Below are positions 45,037-55,858 of a DNA stretch of 64,000 nucleotides, one piece after another. Each line of letters begins with the position of its first letter. Position 1 is the first letter of the stretch. The notes beneath the pieces are model-generated. The model did not search any database. It was given only the letters and a program-made list of their open reading frames with translations, and was not told the origin of the DNA. Made by a program: the position numbers and the translations under genes. The stretch is taken from NCBI RefSeq assembly GCF_009017415.1, contig NC_092410.1, positions 1,054,001-1,118,000 on the forward strand, given 5' to 3'. This DNA comes from Aspergillus flavus. Lineage: Eukaryota > Ascomycota > Eurotiomycetes > Eurotiales > Aspergillaceae.

Positions 45037-45775
45037 GTAGTAAGGCTAGTAAAGTAGTCACTTTGAACCTCCGGTATATTCTGACTGTAAAATACTTTAC
45101 TTTTCCCCAACGGCCGGGCTTTTTGAGGTCTCTCCGCCTATGATATTCTTCCTCGGCCGCTTAAGTCTGAACGGGGAAGTTTAGTTCTTTTGGCTGATCG
45201 TGTCATGGTCTGAGTCCAAAGATTAGAACCAAAAGAAAAAAAAAAAAAAAGACCGAGCGAACTGATTATTATCTCTCTCGTCTTTCATCCTTCTTCCCCT
45301 TAGTTCCGATTTCGTTCTTTTCATAGTCCAATTTCGATCCAACAGAGTCCTTCGTGTATGCGCCATGTCGAATTATTTCGCATACCCTAGGTTCCTGTGA
45401 TCTGTTATTCATTCCTTCTTTTTAACCCCCTGAAGAGGATCCTCTCGCTCTACCCCAAAACACGTCTCACCGTCGCAGTTCGGCCTCAACCTGCAACTCC
45501 CCTCGTTGCCCTCTTACGTGTGCCGATCGGAGGTAATCTGCGAGGTGGATTCGGACTCGGTCGTTTAATTTCCATGCTTCAACATTCTGGGCGATAAGGA
45601 GAGCAGCAAGCAAGTGCTTGCTGCTGCAGTCGACACGGAAGGTGTGTGTTTGTGCATGTGGTCCTATGGCTATATCCTTCGAGTCCCTTTTATGGACAGT
45701 TTCAATCAACTTTCTTGCCGTCCTTTCCTATTTCACCAATAGCACTGCATCAGGAACTAAAATCTCAAATGTTCA

Positions 45776-48700
45776 ATGCCTCTAGATCTAGACCCGTCCG
45801 TATCTTTCGCCAATTCGGCGCATTCTCCGCCGTTGCACTCCATCGATACCTCCCGCCTGCGTGACGATTCTCTTTTGGCTGCTCCATTGACATCGTCCTT
45901 CACATCGCCAGGTGCGTCGAGTCTCTCGACCACTGGTTCTCCTAGCCGTCGGAACTCTTTTAAAGGGACCAGCATAACTTCAAATCCGCCGTCCACCCTC
46001 CCCACGTTGCCGAAGTACCGGGCTGCTTGGGATTCGTCCACTTCGTCCCCAGAGAACAGAAAAGCTGAAAGCAGCATCTACTATACGACAGCCTGGGGCT
46101 CCCCGTATGCTGCACCTAGCCCTCGGAGACTCTCGTGGTCATTGAGTCAGCACGCTGGAATCGGCCGAGGCTCTAGGGATAGCTCCCCGACTTCGATGCG
46201 CAGTGGTATTTACAACGGGTCCGAAACGAATAACCCCGAATTGGTCTTAACGTCCGCCCCCGAAGAGCCGACTACCCATCTGCACGACAGTATTCGCAAC
46301 CGCTCTCCAGGAAGAGATATATTTGGCAGAAGAGGAGGGAAGTCGATCAAAGATTTCACACAGGATTGGATCAACCAATATCTCTCCGGCCAGCCAAGGA
46401 CCGAACGCAGCAACTGGCTGAGCGACGACTCTGGCAGCGAGGCCCCATCGTTTTTTACAGCTCAAAATCATTTCGCAGACGACCTCTCTGACGACTGGCT
46501 TGGTTTCGAACAAGATAAGCGCGAAGAAGACTTACTTAGAACTCCGACATTGGCCGACTTTGCGAACCGAAGAGCAGGAACTGGTAACGGAGAAGGTAGT
46601 GCCGCTCGTCAGAGAACTAAGGAATATTTACACAGAAGAGCGGAGACACTACGACAGGAAGACTTCTGGGGTTTCGCATACGACAAAGATCCCCAAACCA
46701 TTACTATGGCGGATACCAAGGAGGTACAGCTCCCCACTGAACCGGGAGCCAAGGCGCTGCCTTCAGTTGAAAAGCCACTTCCTCCTCCCCCAGCAGATGC
46801 ATTGAACGAAAACCCTTTAGCTATGGAAAACACGACAAACGCGGAAGCCAAAGCTGTGAAGACGCCAGTTTCAGACAAGCCTGCACAACGAATTAGAAAA
46901 AAAGTTGCTTGGCGCGGAAAAGCATGCTTCGTCGGGCTTCCACCGGAAGATAAGCGAGGCAGCGAGGAGTCTGGGCACCGGTTATTGACTGTCGAAGATG
47001 TCAACAGGCGCCTAAAATCATGGGAGGAGAAAGGTTATGACGTGCGCGGATTTAGCGTCGGTGCATCAGAGGATTATTTGAATACAGAATTGGGCGGACT
47101 TAGTCGTCCCACCTGGCCCGATGCTACTGAAGTCCAAGAAGAATGGAATTCCCGGAGCTATACCGTTTGCTTTCCCAATAAAGCCGTATGGGATGCATAT
47201 GTAAACTTCCTTCAGGAAGAGAAGTTACGAGCTCTGGGTGTATTTTTGGGTGATGATGAAGTACAACCGTCAGTTTCACCTGCATCGGCCGCCATGAGCC
47301 AGATGGCACCCTTCCCTGGTCTTGTTTCCTCACCACCAATACCCACGGCGTCTGCGGCTAGTAACCCACTGTCGCTGTCTCACCCGTTCTCTCCCCAGTT
47401 GAGTCAATCCACAAATGCCCGCAATGGTATGGGTTCTTTGACTTCTCCTGCTTCACAGTTCGGTGTACAAACACCCTTTCTGGGGGTGGATCAGAACCTT
47501 CTTCCTGGATATCATATTCCTTTCCAACCTACACCTCCTGCACAGGGTTCTTTGACCCCCCAGAGTTTCTTCAATGCACGCCAAGCAGGCGCGGCGTCTA
47601 CTCTTGCTGGCACACTGCCAAACTTAACCTCTATATTATCACCAGTCTCTCCGTTGAATGAACAGAATGCGTTCCACCCCGGCCTGAACGAACAATCTGG
47701 ACTACCGAAAGAAACATTCGGCGATAATATGGGTTATGACATGCAGGATAACATGACGGAAGGCCAGCTACTGCGTCCTATACGCACCCCTACCGAAAAC
47801 CCGGATAACTTCCATGCTTCGACTGTTGAGATCGCCCACCCCACGCCTCGTGGCCATAGTCGTGGTCACAATCTGAGCGAGACACTTCAGAAAGGCCTTG
47901 ACCAATATGCGCAGTCTGAATACCACTTGGAGGAGTCGATAAATAGACAATTGGATGAAGGTGACCGCGAACCTCACGGTTTCAATAGTTCGGATATATT
48001 AAAGTCTCGGTGGGCTCTACCAGAGAATACCAACCACGATATCCAACATTTGCCTCAACATGTGCATCAATATTACGGCGGAGCATACCCTGGAGATAAC
48101 GCACAGGAAGGCTCAGATATCGATACTAACCCCAGTCTTTCCGGTACACCTCATGGACCGCTTGCGAACCATATACCTTGGCATGAACCAAAACCAAGCG
48201 CTGGGTCATACGGCGGCGGACACCGCTCGAAGCTTTCGTCTTCTACTTTGAATGTTGATGCGAAGGAATTTGACCCGACAGCGCCTTCTTCACAGGCCTT
48301 CCAGTATCAGGATAATTCCTTCCAATTCCCGGCGGCGGGCCATCCTATGTTTGCATTTGGCTCTGGTGCGGGCTTCAAGCAGCCCGCAGGTTCTTTCAAT
48401 GTGACCGCTCCTTCCTTCACGCCAGGCTCTTTCAATGTCGCTGCCCCGGTTTTCAACCCAACCAATAATCATTACTCGGCAGACCCTGAACAGTCATCAG
48501 GCGGCAGAACTAAGATCTTTGATGATGTCGACTTGTCCCAAGCGCAGAAGCTTACCAAAAAGTCGAAAGCTATTCCCATTGTACGCCCGGATGATAACGA
48601 GGCTAATCAGTACAACGAAGAGGCAGCAGAGAATGAAAATGGTCGGTCTGCCGCTCCTACAGATCGCCACAAACGTGCCCGCCGTAGTCTTGAGGGCCCT

Positions 48701-51700
48701 GATGGAGAAGCGCAGATTAGCGTGTCTCATGCGCTGTCAGAAAACATTAATGCACAAGCAACACAGTCATCTAACACAACCCATGTATCTGCAGGAGGCA
48801 AAGAGAACACTTCGCCTGATAAGGACGGTGTCAATTCAGTGGAGAGGGAAGTCGTTCCAGCCCAGGATCGCAAACCCCAAGAGCGAAAGGACACTCCTGT
48901 CAGTGAAGCGTCAACCTGGATGCCTTCTGATACGAAAGATGAGAGCGCAGACGCACGTGCAGATACATTGGAACAGAACCAGGCGGCGACAACACAGCCC
49001 GGGCCCGAAGAAGCTGGTGACGAGAAAACAGACCCAAAGCAATCACTAGCAGTCGAGGCAGGTACCCCTTTCATTGTTCCCAAAGAGAAAGAGCAACCCA
49101 TGGAGGAAACTACCGATACTCGTTTGAACGGATCGGTCCTTTCGGCAGACGCAAAGCCATTCGAATTCAAACCATCAGTGCCTGATTTTATTCCCGTTGT
49201 GGTCGAACAGCCGAAGACATCTCCTGAAGACGTTGTCAAGAAAGGTGACATCATGGCTTCACAGAATGCTGTCGCAAGCTCACCAGCTGCACACAAGGAA
49301 GACGTGGTTCCAATTGAGCCGACGCAATCAGGAACCGATCCATCCGGTGATGAGCTGAGAACAGGCGCTCCTCAATCTGAACGAGGCGTAGGACGTGAGT
49401 CTGAGGAGGAGTCCATGGATGATGCGGAACTGAATGCTGTTATGGAACAGTTGAATGAAGACTCGGATGTAGGAATTGAGAGGTTAAGCACACCTCATCC
49501 TACAAACCGATTCCCTGAATCGGTTCTTGGGCCGTCAAAAGAAAAGCGACATGTCCACGCAGAGATCAGAAGTGAAGCCCCAAGCCCCAGTCCAGGAAGG
49601 GGTCAGATGTCCCAAGCATTGAATGTGCCCAAACTTGACTTTGATGCCCAATCCCAGTTCTCAGCTACCCCCTCGAAGAACTTCGCCTCCACTATCCACT
49701 CGCCCATCCGACAGTTGGTTAGCCGAAACGATCACATCAGTGACTGGGACAGTGTTATCTCATCGGGCGAAGACGAGAAGCTAGCGAACCGGAGCAGATT
49801 TTTTGATCGCCGCATTCATGAGCTTGTGGGCTCGGTTGTTGAGGAGCGCCTGTCTCCTCTCGAGCGTGCATTGATAGCTATTGAGAACTCCATCTCCACA
49901 ATCACCTTCGGAGGATCTCAGAACAAATGGTCATGGAGTGCCTCTGTCGAGGGTGAGGAAAGCGATGCCGACGACGAAGAAGAATATGAGGAGGATGCGT
50001 CCTACAGAGAAAGGTCCCCCGCTCGCCAAAGAGGTCGAAAGTTTGACAAATTAAAGAACGTGGTTCTAGAAGCATTGGCGAGTCGTGACGCTCAGCATGC
50101 CGCAGAGAAGCCTGCCAACTCCGAATTCGCCCAACTTCAACAAAGTGTTACAGACCTACAGGCTTTGACACTGAAGAAACTCTCTCAAGACTCTACGACC
50201 GATCTGAGAGAAATGATTGAAGAGGTTGTCTCAGCCCAATTCAGCCAGCAGAAGCCTCGCGCCTCGGAGGCCGAGGAGATCGGCGCTGATAGCCTCATGC
50301 TTCAAATTGATGGCCTGAAAGAAATGCTAAGGGTAAGCGATGAGCGTGCTGAGGAGGAATACAAGAAGCGTAGAGAAGCGCAGGACTCTGTTGTAGAGCT
50401 TCAGCACCTTCTAAAGGTTTCTGAGGACAACGCTGCTCGCCACAGCGAGGCTGCCGAATCTGCCGAAACTCGTCTGCTCCAGTTCAAGGAAGAAAAGATT
50501 CCTTATTTCGAACAGGTCCAGTCAAGGTCCGATGCACTTGAGCAAGAACATGCCAAACTCAAGTTAACTCTAGCCGAGATTTCTTCGAAGAACATATCCC
50601 TCGAAGGGACCTTGGACGAATACAGATTCTCTAGTGACCACTGGAAGCAGGAGAGCGAACAGTCCAAGGCCCAGATTGAAGAAATGCAAACTGAAAATAA
50701 GGATCTACGTGTCACTATCGATCATATGAAGTCGCGGATCGAGGATGGATTGAGTGTAAGACAAAATCTAAGCGAAAAATTCGACCGCCTTCAAGACGAA
50801 ATGGCGACCGTGACTCGGGACATTACTCGCGACCAGGCCTCCTGGCGCAAACGGCAAGAAGAGCATGTAGCCAGGTATAACGAACTCCAGGCTGCTTACA
50901 ACCGTGAAGTGAAACTTCGGGAGAAACTTGAGGTCGACATCAGTGAGTTGGAACAGCAGGAGCGAGAAGCGGCGAAGCTGAAGTTTATCTTTGGTCAGTC
51001 TCAACAAGAGAATGCCCGGTTGGAAGAGCTAGTGGCAAACCTCAGAATTGAGAATCACGACCTAGAGATAAAGGCGGCTCGCTTTGAGCGCGAGTTTAAC
51101 GAGGCACGGGAGAGCAGTAGAGTTGAAATCCAGCGTACCAGATCTTCGTTGGAGACAGATGTTGAGGCTGCTAACAGTCAGGTCAACATTGTCCGTGCGG
51201 AACTAGAAGCACAAATCCTGCGTCTCCAGGGTCAACTGGATAGTGTCCGGCTCGATAGTGATACTGCACAGCAACGCTACGAGATGCTGCTGGAGGAGGC
51301 CAATGAAACTAAGGCCAGTGCTGTGGCCTCGATGGCGAACACCCATGAACTTGCTATGGAAGAGCAGCGCAAGCTGCATGAGCGCATCCTCAATGATCTT
51401 CGCGAGCGCCATGCCCGCGCCTTGCACAATGCATCTGAGGATAGACAGCGCGCAGAATCTCATTTGACGGAACGCTTGGAACTGTCGGAAGATAAAGCTA
51501 AGCACCTTCAGGATCGTGTTCATCATCTAGAAGAGAGGCTCGAAATTGCTCAGTCCGCTGCTCGTGCTGCCGCTGAAGCCGCTCAGGCAGCCCAGGCAGC
51601 GAAGGCAGCTCCTGTGGCCTCGTCTTCAGCACACTCTACATCCCCATCGTTGTCATTCAGCGAGGGAACTATGGTCCCTGAGAAGATCTCTCCTCAGGCC

Positions 51701-52501
51701 TTACGTGAGTCAATTCTTGTCCTACAGGACCAACTGCAGCAGCGCGAAACCCGCATCGAGGAACTGGAGCAAGAGGTTGCTTCTTTCGACAAGGATGCAC
51801 CGAATAAGCTCAAAGAGAAGGATACAGAAATCACCTGGTTACGTGAACTTCTTGGAGTCCGTATCGACGATCTACAGGACATCATCAGGACTTTGTCACA
51901 ACCATCGTTTGATCACAACACTGTGCGTGATGCCGCCATCCGTTTGAAGGCCAATCTGCAAATGCAACAGCAAGAAAAGGAGAGGGCTTCGTCCGGACAG
52001 AGTTTCCCCAGTTTTCCTTCCCTTTCCGAGTTGACTGCATCACCGCGCTCTCTACCCCTCGCTGCCGCTGCCGCATGGGGCAACTGGCGCAGGGGGAGAG
52101 AAACCCCTAATACCGGCACCTCTGAACAAACACCGTCCAAGCCGAGTAATGCAACTGCTTTCCTATCCGGACTTTTGACACCTCCTGGTTCTAACGCTAG
52201 ACAAGCCACTCCAAATGCGACTGCTCCTGTTACAAGAGGTTGGAGACAACCATCAGAGAGTCGCCCCCTCAGAGGCTATGATACTACCCCGAGACAAACG
52301 TCAGCACGTGCGAGCAGAATGCAAGAACTACCAAGAACTCCCCCTCTGCTGCGCAGGTCAAGCTATGACCATGATGCCGAGCCCACCGACTATGGAGAGG
52401 GCTCTTGGGCAGAAGAAAACGAGAGTACGGCTGATGGTCTCGTCTCGGCGTCACCTAAAGAGACCGGAGATGGTCCATTTGGACCGCAGATAGCATCTTA
52501 G
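45776..52501 (+). CDS. Very large coiled-coil protein, 2241 aa
   Basis: One uninterrupted exon. Residues 1-370 are Ser/Pro-rich and likely disordered. A folded module begins near 376 (KVAWRGKACFVGLPPEDKRG, then LLTVEDVNRRLKSWEEKGYD and a WNSRSYTVCFPNKAVWDAYV strand-helix) and ends near 500. A long low-complexity Ser/Pro/Gln region follows, with an acidic patch near 1396 (DADDEEEYEED). Heptad coiled coil fills about 1505-1930 and 1975-2068, split by an Ala-rich run near 1930. The conserved end has ITWLRELLGVRIDDLQDIIR and LPLAAAAAWGNWRRG. Similar proteins are sometimes labelled myosin-heavy-chain-like, but no motor is present. A cytoskeletal or septal scaffold is a guess. An out-of-frame ATG at 45769 overlaps the start. 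Confidence 0.8.
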   Translation: MPLDLDPSVSFANSAHSPPLHSIDTSRLRDDSLLAAPLTSSFTSPGASSLSTTGSPSRRNSFKGTSITSNPPSTLPTLPKYRAAWDSSTSSPENRKAESSIYYTTAWGSPYAAPSPRRLSWSLSQHAGIGRGSRDSSPTSMRSGIYNGSETNNPELVLTSAPEEPTTHLHDSIRNRSPGRDIFGRRGGKSIKDFTQDWINQYLSGQPRTERSNWLSDDSGSEAPSFFTAQNHFADDLSDDWLGFEQDKREEDLLRTPTLADFANRRAGTGNGEGSAARQRTKEYLHRRAETLRQEDFWGFAYDKDPQTITMADTKEVQLPTEPGAKALPSVEKPLPPPPADALNENPLAMENTTNAEAKAVKTPVSDKPAQRIRKKVAWRGKACFVGLPPEDKRGSEESGHRLLTVEDVNRRLKSWEEKGYDVRGFSVGASEDYLNTELGGLSRPTWPDATEVQEEWNSRSYTVCFPNKAVWDAYVNFLQEEKLRALGVFLGDDEVQPSVSPASAAMSQMAPFPGLVSSPPIPTASAASNPLSLSHPFSPQLSQSTNARNGMGSLTSPASQFGVQTPFLGVDQNLLPGYHIPFQPTPPAQGSLTPQSFFNARQAGAASTLAGTLPNLTSILSPVSPLNEQNAFHPGLNEQSGLPKETFGDNMGYDMQDNMTEGQLLRPIRTPTENPDNFHASTVEIAHPTPRGHSRGHNLSETLQKGLDQYAQSEYHLEESINRQLDEGDREPHGFNSSDILKSRWALPENTNHDIQHLPQHVHQYYGGAYPGDNAQEGSDIDTNPSLSGTPHGPLANHIPWHEPKPSAGSYGGGHRSKLSSSTLNVDAKEFDPTAPSSQAFQYQDNSFQFPAAGHPMFAFGSGAGFKQPAGSFNVTAPSFTPGSFNVAAPVFNPTNNHYSADPEQSSGGRTKIFDDVDLSQAQKLTKKSKAIPIVRPDDNEANQYNEEAAENENGRSAAPTDRHKRARRSLEGPDGEAQISVSHALSENINAQATQSSNTTHVSAGGKENTSPDKDGVNSVEREVVPAQDRKPQERKDTPVSEASTWMPSDTKDESADARADTLEQNQAATTQPGPEEAGDEKTDPKQSLAVEAGTPFIVPKEKEQPMEETTDTRLNGSVLSADAKPFEFKPSVPDFIPVVVEQPKTSPEDVVKKGDIMASQNAVASSPAAHKEDVVPIEPTQSGTDPSGDELRTGAPQSERGVGRESEEESMDDAELNAVMEQLNEDSDVGIERLSTPHPTNRFPESVLGPSKEKRHVHAEIRSEAPSPSPGRGQMSQALNVPKLDFDAQSQFSATPSKNFASTIHSPIRQLVSRNDHISDWDSVISSGEDEKLANRSRFFDRRIHELVGSVVEERLSPLERALIAIENSISTITFGGSQNKWSWSASVEGEESDADDEEEYEEDASYRERSPARQRGRKFDKLKNVVLEALASRDAQHAAEKPANSEFAQLQQSVTDLQALTLKKLSQDSTTDLREMIEEVVSAQFSQQKPRASEAEEIGADSLMLQIDGLKEMLRVSDERAEEEYKKRREAQDSVVELQHLLKVSEDNAARHSEAAESAETRLLQFKEEKIPYFEQVQSRSDALEQEHAKLKLTLAEISSKNISLEGTLDEYRFSSDHWKQESEQSKAQIEEMQTENKDLRVTIDHMKSRIEDGLSVRQNLSEKFDRLQDEMATVTRDITRDQASWRKRQEEHVARYNELQAAYNREVKLREKLEVDISELEQQEREAAKLKFIFGQSQQENARLEELVANLRIENHDLEIKAARFEREFNEARESSRVEIQRTRSSLETDVEAANSQVNIVRAELEAQILRLQGQLDSVRLDSDTAQQRYEMLLEEANETKASAVASMANTHELAMEEQRKLHERILNDLRERHARALHNASEDRQRAESHLTERLELSEDKAKHLQDRVHHLEERLEIAQSAARAAAEAAQAAQAAKAAPVASSSAHSTSPSLSFSEGTMVPEKISPQALRESILVLQDQLQQRETRIEELEQEVASFDKDAPNKLKEKDTEITWLRELLGVRIDDLQDIIRTLSQPSFDHNTVRDAAIRLKANLQMQQQEKERASSGQSFPSFPSLSELTASPRSLPLAAAAAWGNWRRGRETPNTGTSEQTPSKPSNATAFLSGLLTPPGSNARQATPNATAPVTRGWRQPSESRPLRGYDTTPRQTSARASRMQELPRTPPLLRRSSYDHDAEPTDYGEGSWAEENESTADGLVSASPKETGDGPFGPQIAS

Positions 52502-53220
52502 ATTGTTTATATCTCTTTTCTATCTCTCACTTTGGACTGATAGCTGATTAGCTCTTTTTTCCAGCCCAGTATTTTTACCTGTGACATTATGCTGCATACT
52601 AGCTTGCTCTCTTTTGATATTTTGCGTTTGTGTATTTGCGATTAAGCTTCTCTTGTTTCTAATGGCAGTGGGATTACGATCATTTTCTTTCACTTCCACA
52701 CCACTTTTTCCACTTTGGTCTCTGTCTTTCCTCCTCTGATACCAATACCATCTGTATGAGTTTGCGGCAATCTTTTGTACAATTCTTTGGCTTCCAAATG
52801 TTTATAATGGACTTGACCTCTCGCTCGTTATCTTAGCACTCCCATCACTCTCGTTTCCATCTGCCGAATAGTGACACGTTTGCCTTGCGTGTCACATTCC
52901 TACAATATTCCTGCATCTGTTTACGCTTTCCCCTCCATGTGGTCCATTTTGCTACCAGCCTCGGCTGTTAGTGTATGTAGATACCCATTATTAATTAATT
53001 GAACATACAGTAATACATTCTCTCTGGCACGGGACACACAAGATTGAGGTTGCAGACCTTCCGTAAGCATTCCCTAATCTATCATATTATAACTTATATA
53101 AGTATTCATTAAGACAACATCTTGTCCGGATCTATCCCATCAAATATAAACAACCTGAAACACCAATCTATCTGAAAAAGAAAGCAAAAAGAAAGCAAAG
53201 GAAGCGGAATTCGTAACATC
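52502..53220. other. Gap between convergent genes
   Basis: About 720 bp, T-rich on the plus strand near the left and A-rich near the right, holding two 3' untranslated regions. No gene seen. Confidence 0.55.
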
Positions 53221-54909
53221 CTAAGCACTCATCCGCCACTCCAGAACCTGTCCGCCCGAATGCGCGGTCACAGTATATGCACAACTCTTCGAATTGACAA
53301 CGCCATCATCATGAGTTGGCCGTTTCACTTCAAGAGAGTCAATATCAACGGGCACTTTGTCAAGAAGGAACGGCCAAGAGGGAACGATATCCGGGGGCGG
53401 ATACCTGGCATCGACGCTGGATTTGTCCTCGGGGCCAGTAGCCCGCTGATGGGGGAGGGAGGTCTTCTGGGTTGGCTGTTTGAATCTCTGTGGACCCGGT
53501 TGGTATACGGGGTGGCAGTTTTCAAGACAGTATAGGTATAACGAGCCTCCGGAGACGATGGCAGGGGAGTAGTTGCCGCTTGGTTCGTAGAGGGCGAGGA
53601 TTTTGTGGTCGGTGGAGATGGATAGGAGGGGGGATGAGAAGGTTGCGGATGGGAGGTTGGCTGCGTTCCACCGCGGGACTGTGTCTAGGAGGTTGTATGT
53701 TATGTGTTGCTCATCGCAGCGGCTGGATGGGAGGGGTGGGTTGAGTGGTGGGAGTTCTTCTGTGCGGCTGCCTGTGATGCCGTCTCCGGGGCGGAAATAG
53801 GCGGATGGGAGGAGTCGGTGTACCTTCACTGTTTGGGCGGAGTTGGATGTGAAGGGGGTGGCGAGGCCGATGCAGTAGCTGTGGATGACGCCTGACTGCA
53901 GTGATGCGACGAAGTAGCGTGGCGTTGGAGGTGAGGTTTGCTGGTCTTCTTGTTCTTGTTGCTGGGTTGCGGGGAATGATGGGGGGAGGAGTCGTAGGCC
54001 TCGGAAGATCAGTCGGTATTCGTCCTGTCCTGCAAGCGCCACTGATAAAGCTGCTGAGTCGAGGTAGATCCGGTTGATGTTTGCTCGCCAGTAGTTCAGG
54101 TCGGGTTGGCTGTGTGCAAGGTCCGGGCAGCCCAAATACCGCACTCGGGTGGGTTGATGAATGGTTGTTTCTTTGTGGATAGAGACACGAAGGAGAGTGT
54201 CGTCGTCGGCAAATTCTAGAGTATCAACGACGCCGTCCGTGTCCTCGTAATGGCCTCGTGTGGTGCTGGCCAATGAGTTATCCTGGCCTAGTACATATTC
54301 TGCGGGAGACAGAAGATTTTGATCCTTGTGAAGGCTGTATATTTGGATGGTTCTCCCCAGCCCTACCGCGATGAGGTCCCCCTGAGAGGAGACAGCGATA
54401 CTTTGTTTTGCGTATCGCTGATTGATGGACATGCAGCCTGCGGTCCCCCCTTCTAGCATGGCACGGGCGACAGAGGTCCACTGCGAGCAAAGTGTTATAC
54501 CGCGTGAGTACTCCCATGGACTCGTCAGGTTTGCACGCTCGTATACGGTCACCCGCCCTCCTTTCAGGGTCACCAGTTTCCGTCCATCGCTTGAGCTGCC
54601 CACCACAGTGGTTGGGGAGCATTCCAGGGGAAGTTCCCGTTGGGTCACTGACTTCTGAATATTCTGTCGGCAATGTAGTAGATTCAAGCGGGTGATCTGC
54701 GCCAAGTACGTGGTCCATTGATCTTGAGTCAGGGTGGTTATCGTTGGAGGCAATGACACCGGGACTTGCTGTAAAGCTTTCCTGAACATGTATGGTGCCG
54801 ACGCCGCATATCGCCAGGAGCGACATGCCTGCCGTGCGGCAACATATGTTTCCACATCGAGGTGGAGAAGGATGGACTGGATGATCTCTAAAGGGAGATA
54901 CGCAGCCAT
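53221..54909 (-). CDS. F-box protein with propeller-like C-terminal region
   Basis: A single exon of 562 aa from the ATG at 54909 (MAAYLPLEII); the 13 codons ahead begin with GTG. The F-box lies at residues 4-45 (YLPLEIIQSILLHLDVETYV, then ACRSWRYAAS), the Skp1-binding helix set of SCF ubiquitin ligases. The rest resembles WD/kelch-like beta strands: SSSDGRKLVTLKGGRVTVYE, SSQGDLIAVGLGRTIQIYSL, FADDDTLLRVSI, ISTDHKILALYEPSG, and a closing AHSGGQVLEWRM. It would recruit an unknown substrate. Low-complexity Pro/Ser/Gln inserts separate strands. No sign of truncation. Confidence 0.8.
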   Translation of the reverse strand: MAAYLPLEIIQSILLHLDVETYVAARQACRSWRYAASAPYMFRKALQQVPVSLPPTITTLTQDQWTTYLAQITRLNLLHCRQNIQKSVTQRELPLECSPTTVVGSSSDGRKLVTLKGGRVTVYERANLTSPWEYSRGITLCSQWTSVARAMLEGGTAGCMSINQRYAKQSIAVSSQGDLIAVGLGRTIQIYSLHKDQNLLSPAEYVLGQDNSLASTTRGHYEDTDGVVDTLEFADDDTLLRVSIHKETTIHQPTRVRYLGCPDLAHSQPDLNYWRANINRIYLDSAALSVALAGQDEYRLIFRGLRLLPPSFPATQQQEQEDQQTSPPTPRYFVASLQSGVIHSYCIGLATPFTSNSAQTVKVHRLLPSAYFRPGDGITGSRTEELPPLNPPLPSSRCDEQHITYNLLDTVPRWNAANLPSATFSSPLLSISTDHKILALYEPSGNYSPAIVSGGSLYLYCLENCHPVYQPGPQRFKQPTQKTSLPHQRATGPEDKSSVDARYPPPDIVPSWPFLLDKVPVDIDSLEVKRPTHDDGVVNSKSCAYTVTAHSGGQVLEWRMSA

Positions 54910-55858
54910 TGCTTGCGTGGAATGATGCAATGGAAGAGGACTGATCACGTATCTATACTGAAAGATATAAAATTGAGACTGCTTAGCAGTGATGGATGAT
55001 GATAGGTGAAGTGTATATGGTTCATTATTATTCTACCCTTATAGATTACTTTCGTCGATGAGAAGGTGCCGAATATATAAAGACGAGGCTAATGCAGTGA
55101 TAGCTGTCAAGGATGCCCCTGAACCAAGGGTCGGCATCTGATGTGTGAACGTATGATTCATTCCAAGGTAAAAAACCAGGATGTCATCCATATGTATCGC
55201 GGTATCGATATCAAGTTAGTGCAGCTGGCGGACGAATGATAGACTCGGCAGTCCCGTAGTTGCGTGATGGTGGGCCGATCGGAACTGGTGATAAACTAAA
55301 TATAATTCCCGACAGCGAAGAAAACCGGCCATGATCCGAAAGCCGTGTACACGAAACTCAACCTTATAACAACGGTCATTAAGAGACCGCTTGGTTTGGT
55401 TGCCAACACCGTCACCGTTAATGTTGTACAATAGAACCCGTGTTCACTCTCTTCGAGCGCCATGCGGGAATTGGTGGTATGGCTAAATAGGCTACACATA
55501 ATCCCAGCTTCTAGATCCTGAACAAGACAGGGAAGAGCGCCTCAATTGGTCAGCGTACGCAACAGTGATGACCGTTCACACCGTGAAATCCGGCTAGACA
55601 CGAAGATCCGACTATTTTTCGTTGACCCCATATCTATCAGTTTCCCATCAGCCTCACTTAGGCCCTGAACCGGAGGTCTGGCGGTGATGATTCGGTCGGC
55701 TTCGGAGTTATGTCGGTGCCTATCGACTAATCGTGCGACATTTATTATCGCGCACTTCCATTTGTCCTTCGGTGAGTTTAAAGAAAATGGACGACTCGCG
55801 ATAAGTCACTAGCCGGAATCCGCTGCGCCGACAGGAACTGTACCCGGCCACAGTTCTC
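54910..55858. other. Gap between the F-box gene and gle1
   Basis: About 950 bp. It contains the F-box gene promoter and the gle1 3' side. Two overlapping short frames near 55216-55499 (minus) are unrecognised. Confidence 0.5.

Larger units (their letters stand above)
44106..45775. other. Gap with short repeats upstream of the coiled-coil gene
   Basis: About 1.7 kb without a supported gene. It holds the tandem octamer at 44901-44929, the palindrome at 45023-45036 and an A-rich run at about 45234-45250. The right side is pyrimidine-rich leader. Confidence 0.5.

Noticed and set aside
45757..46077. 106-codon frame antisense to the start of the coiled-coil gene
   Set aside because: The opposite strand carries a 2241-codon open frame; a shadow.
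48435..49296. Frames of about 200 codons on both strands inside the coiled-coil gene
   Set aside because: Low-complexity shadows of the disordered region.
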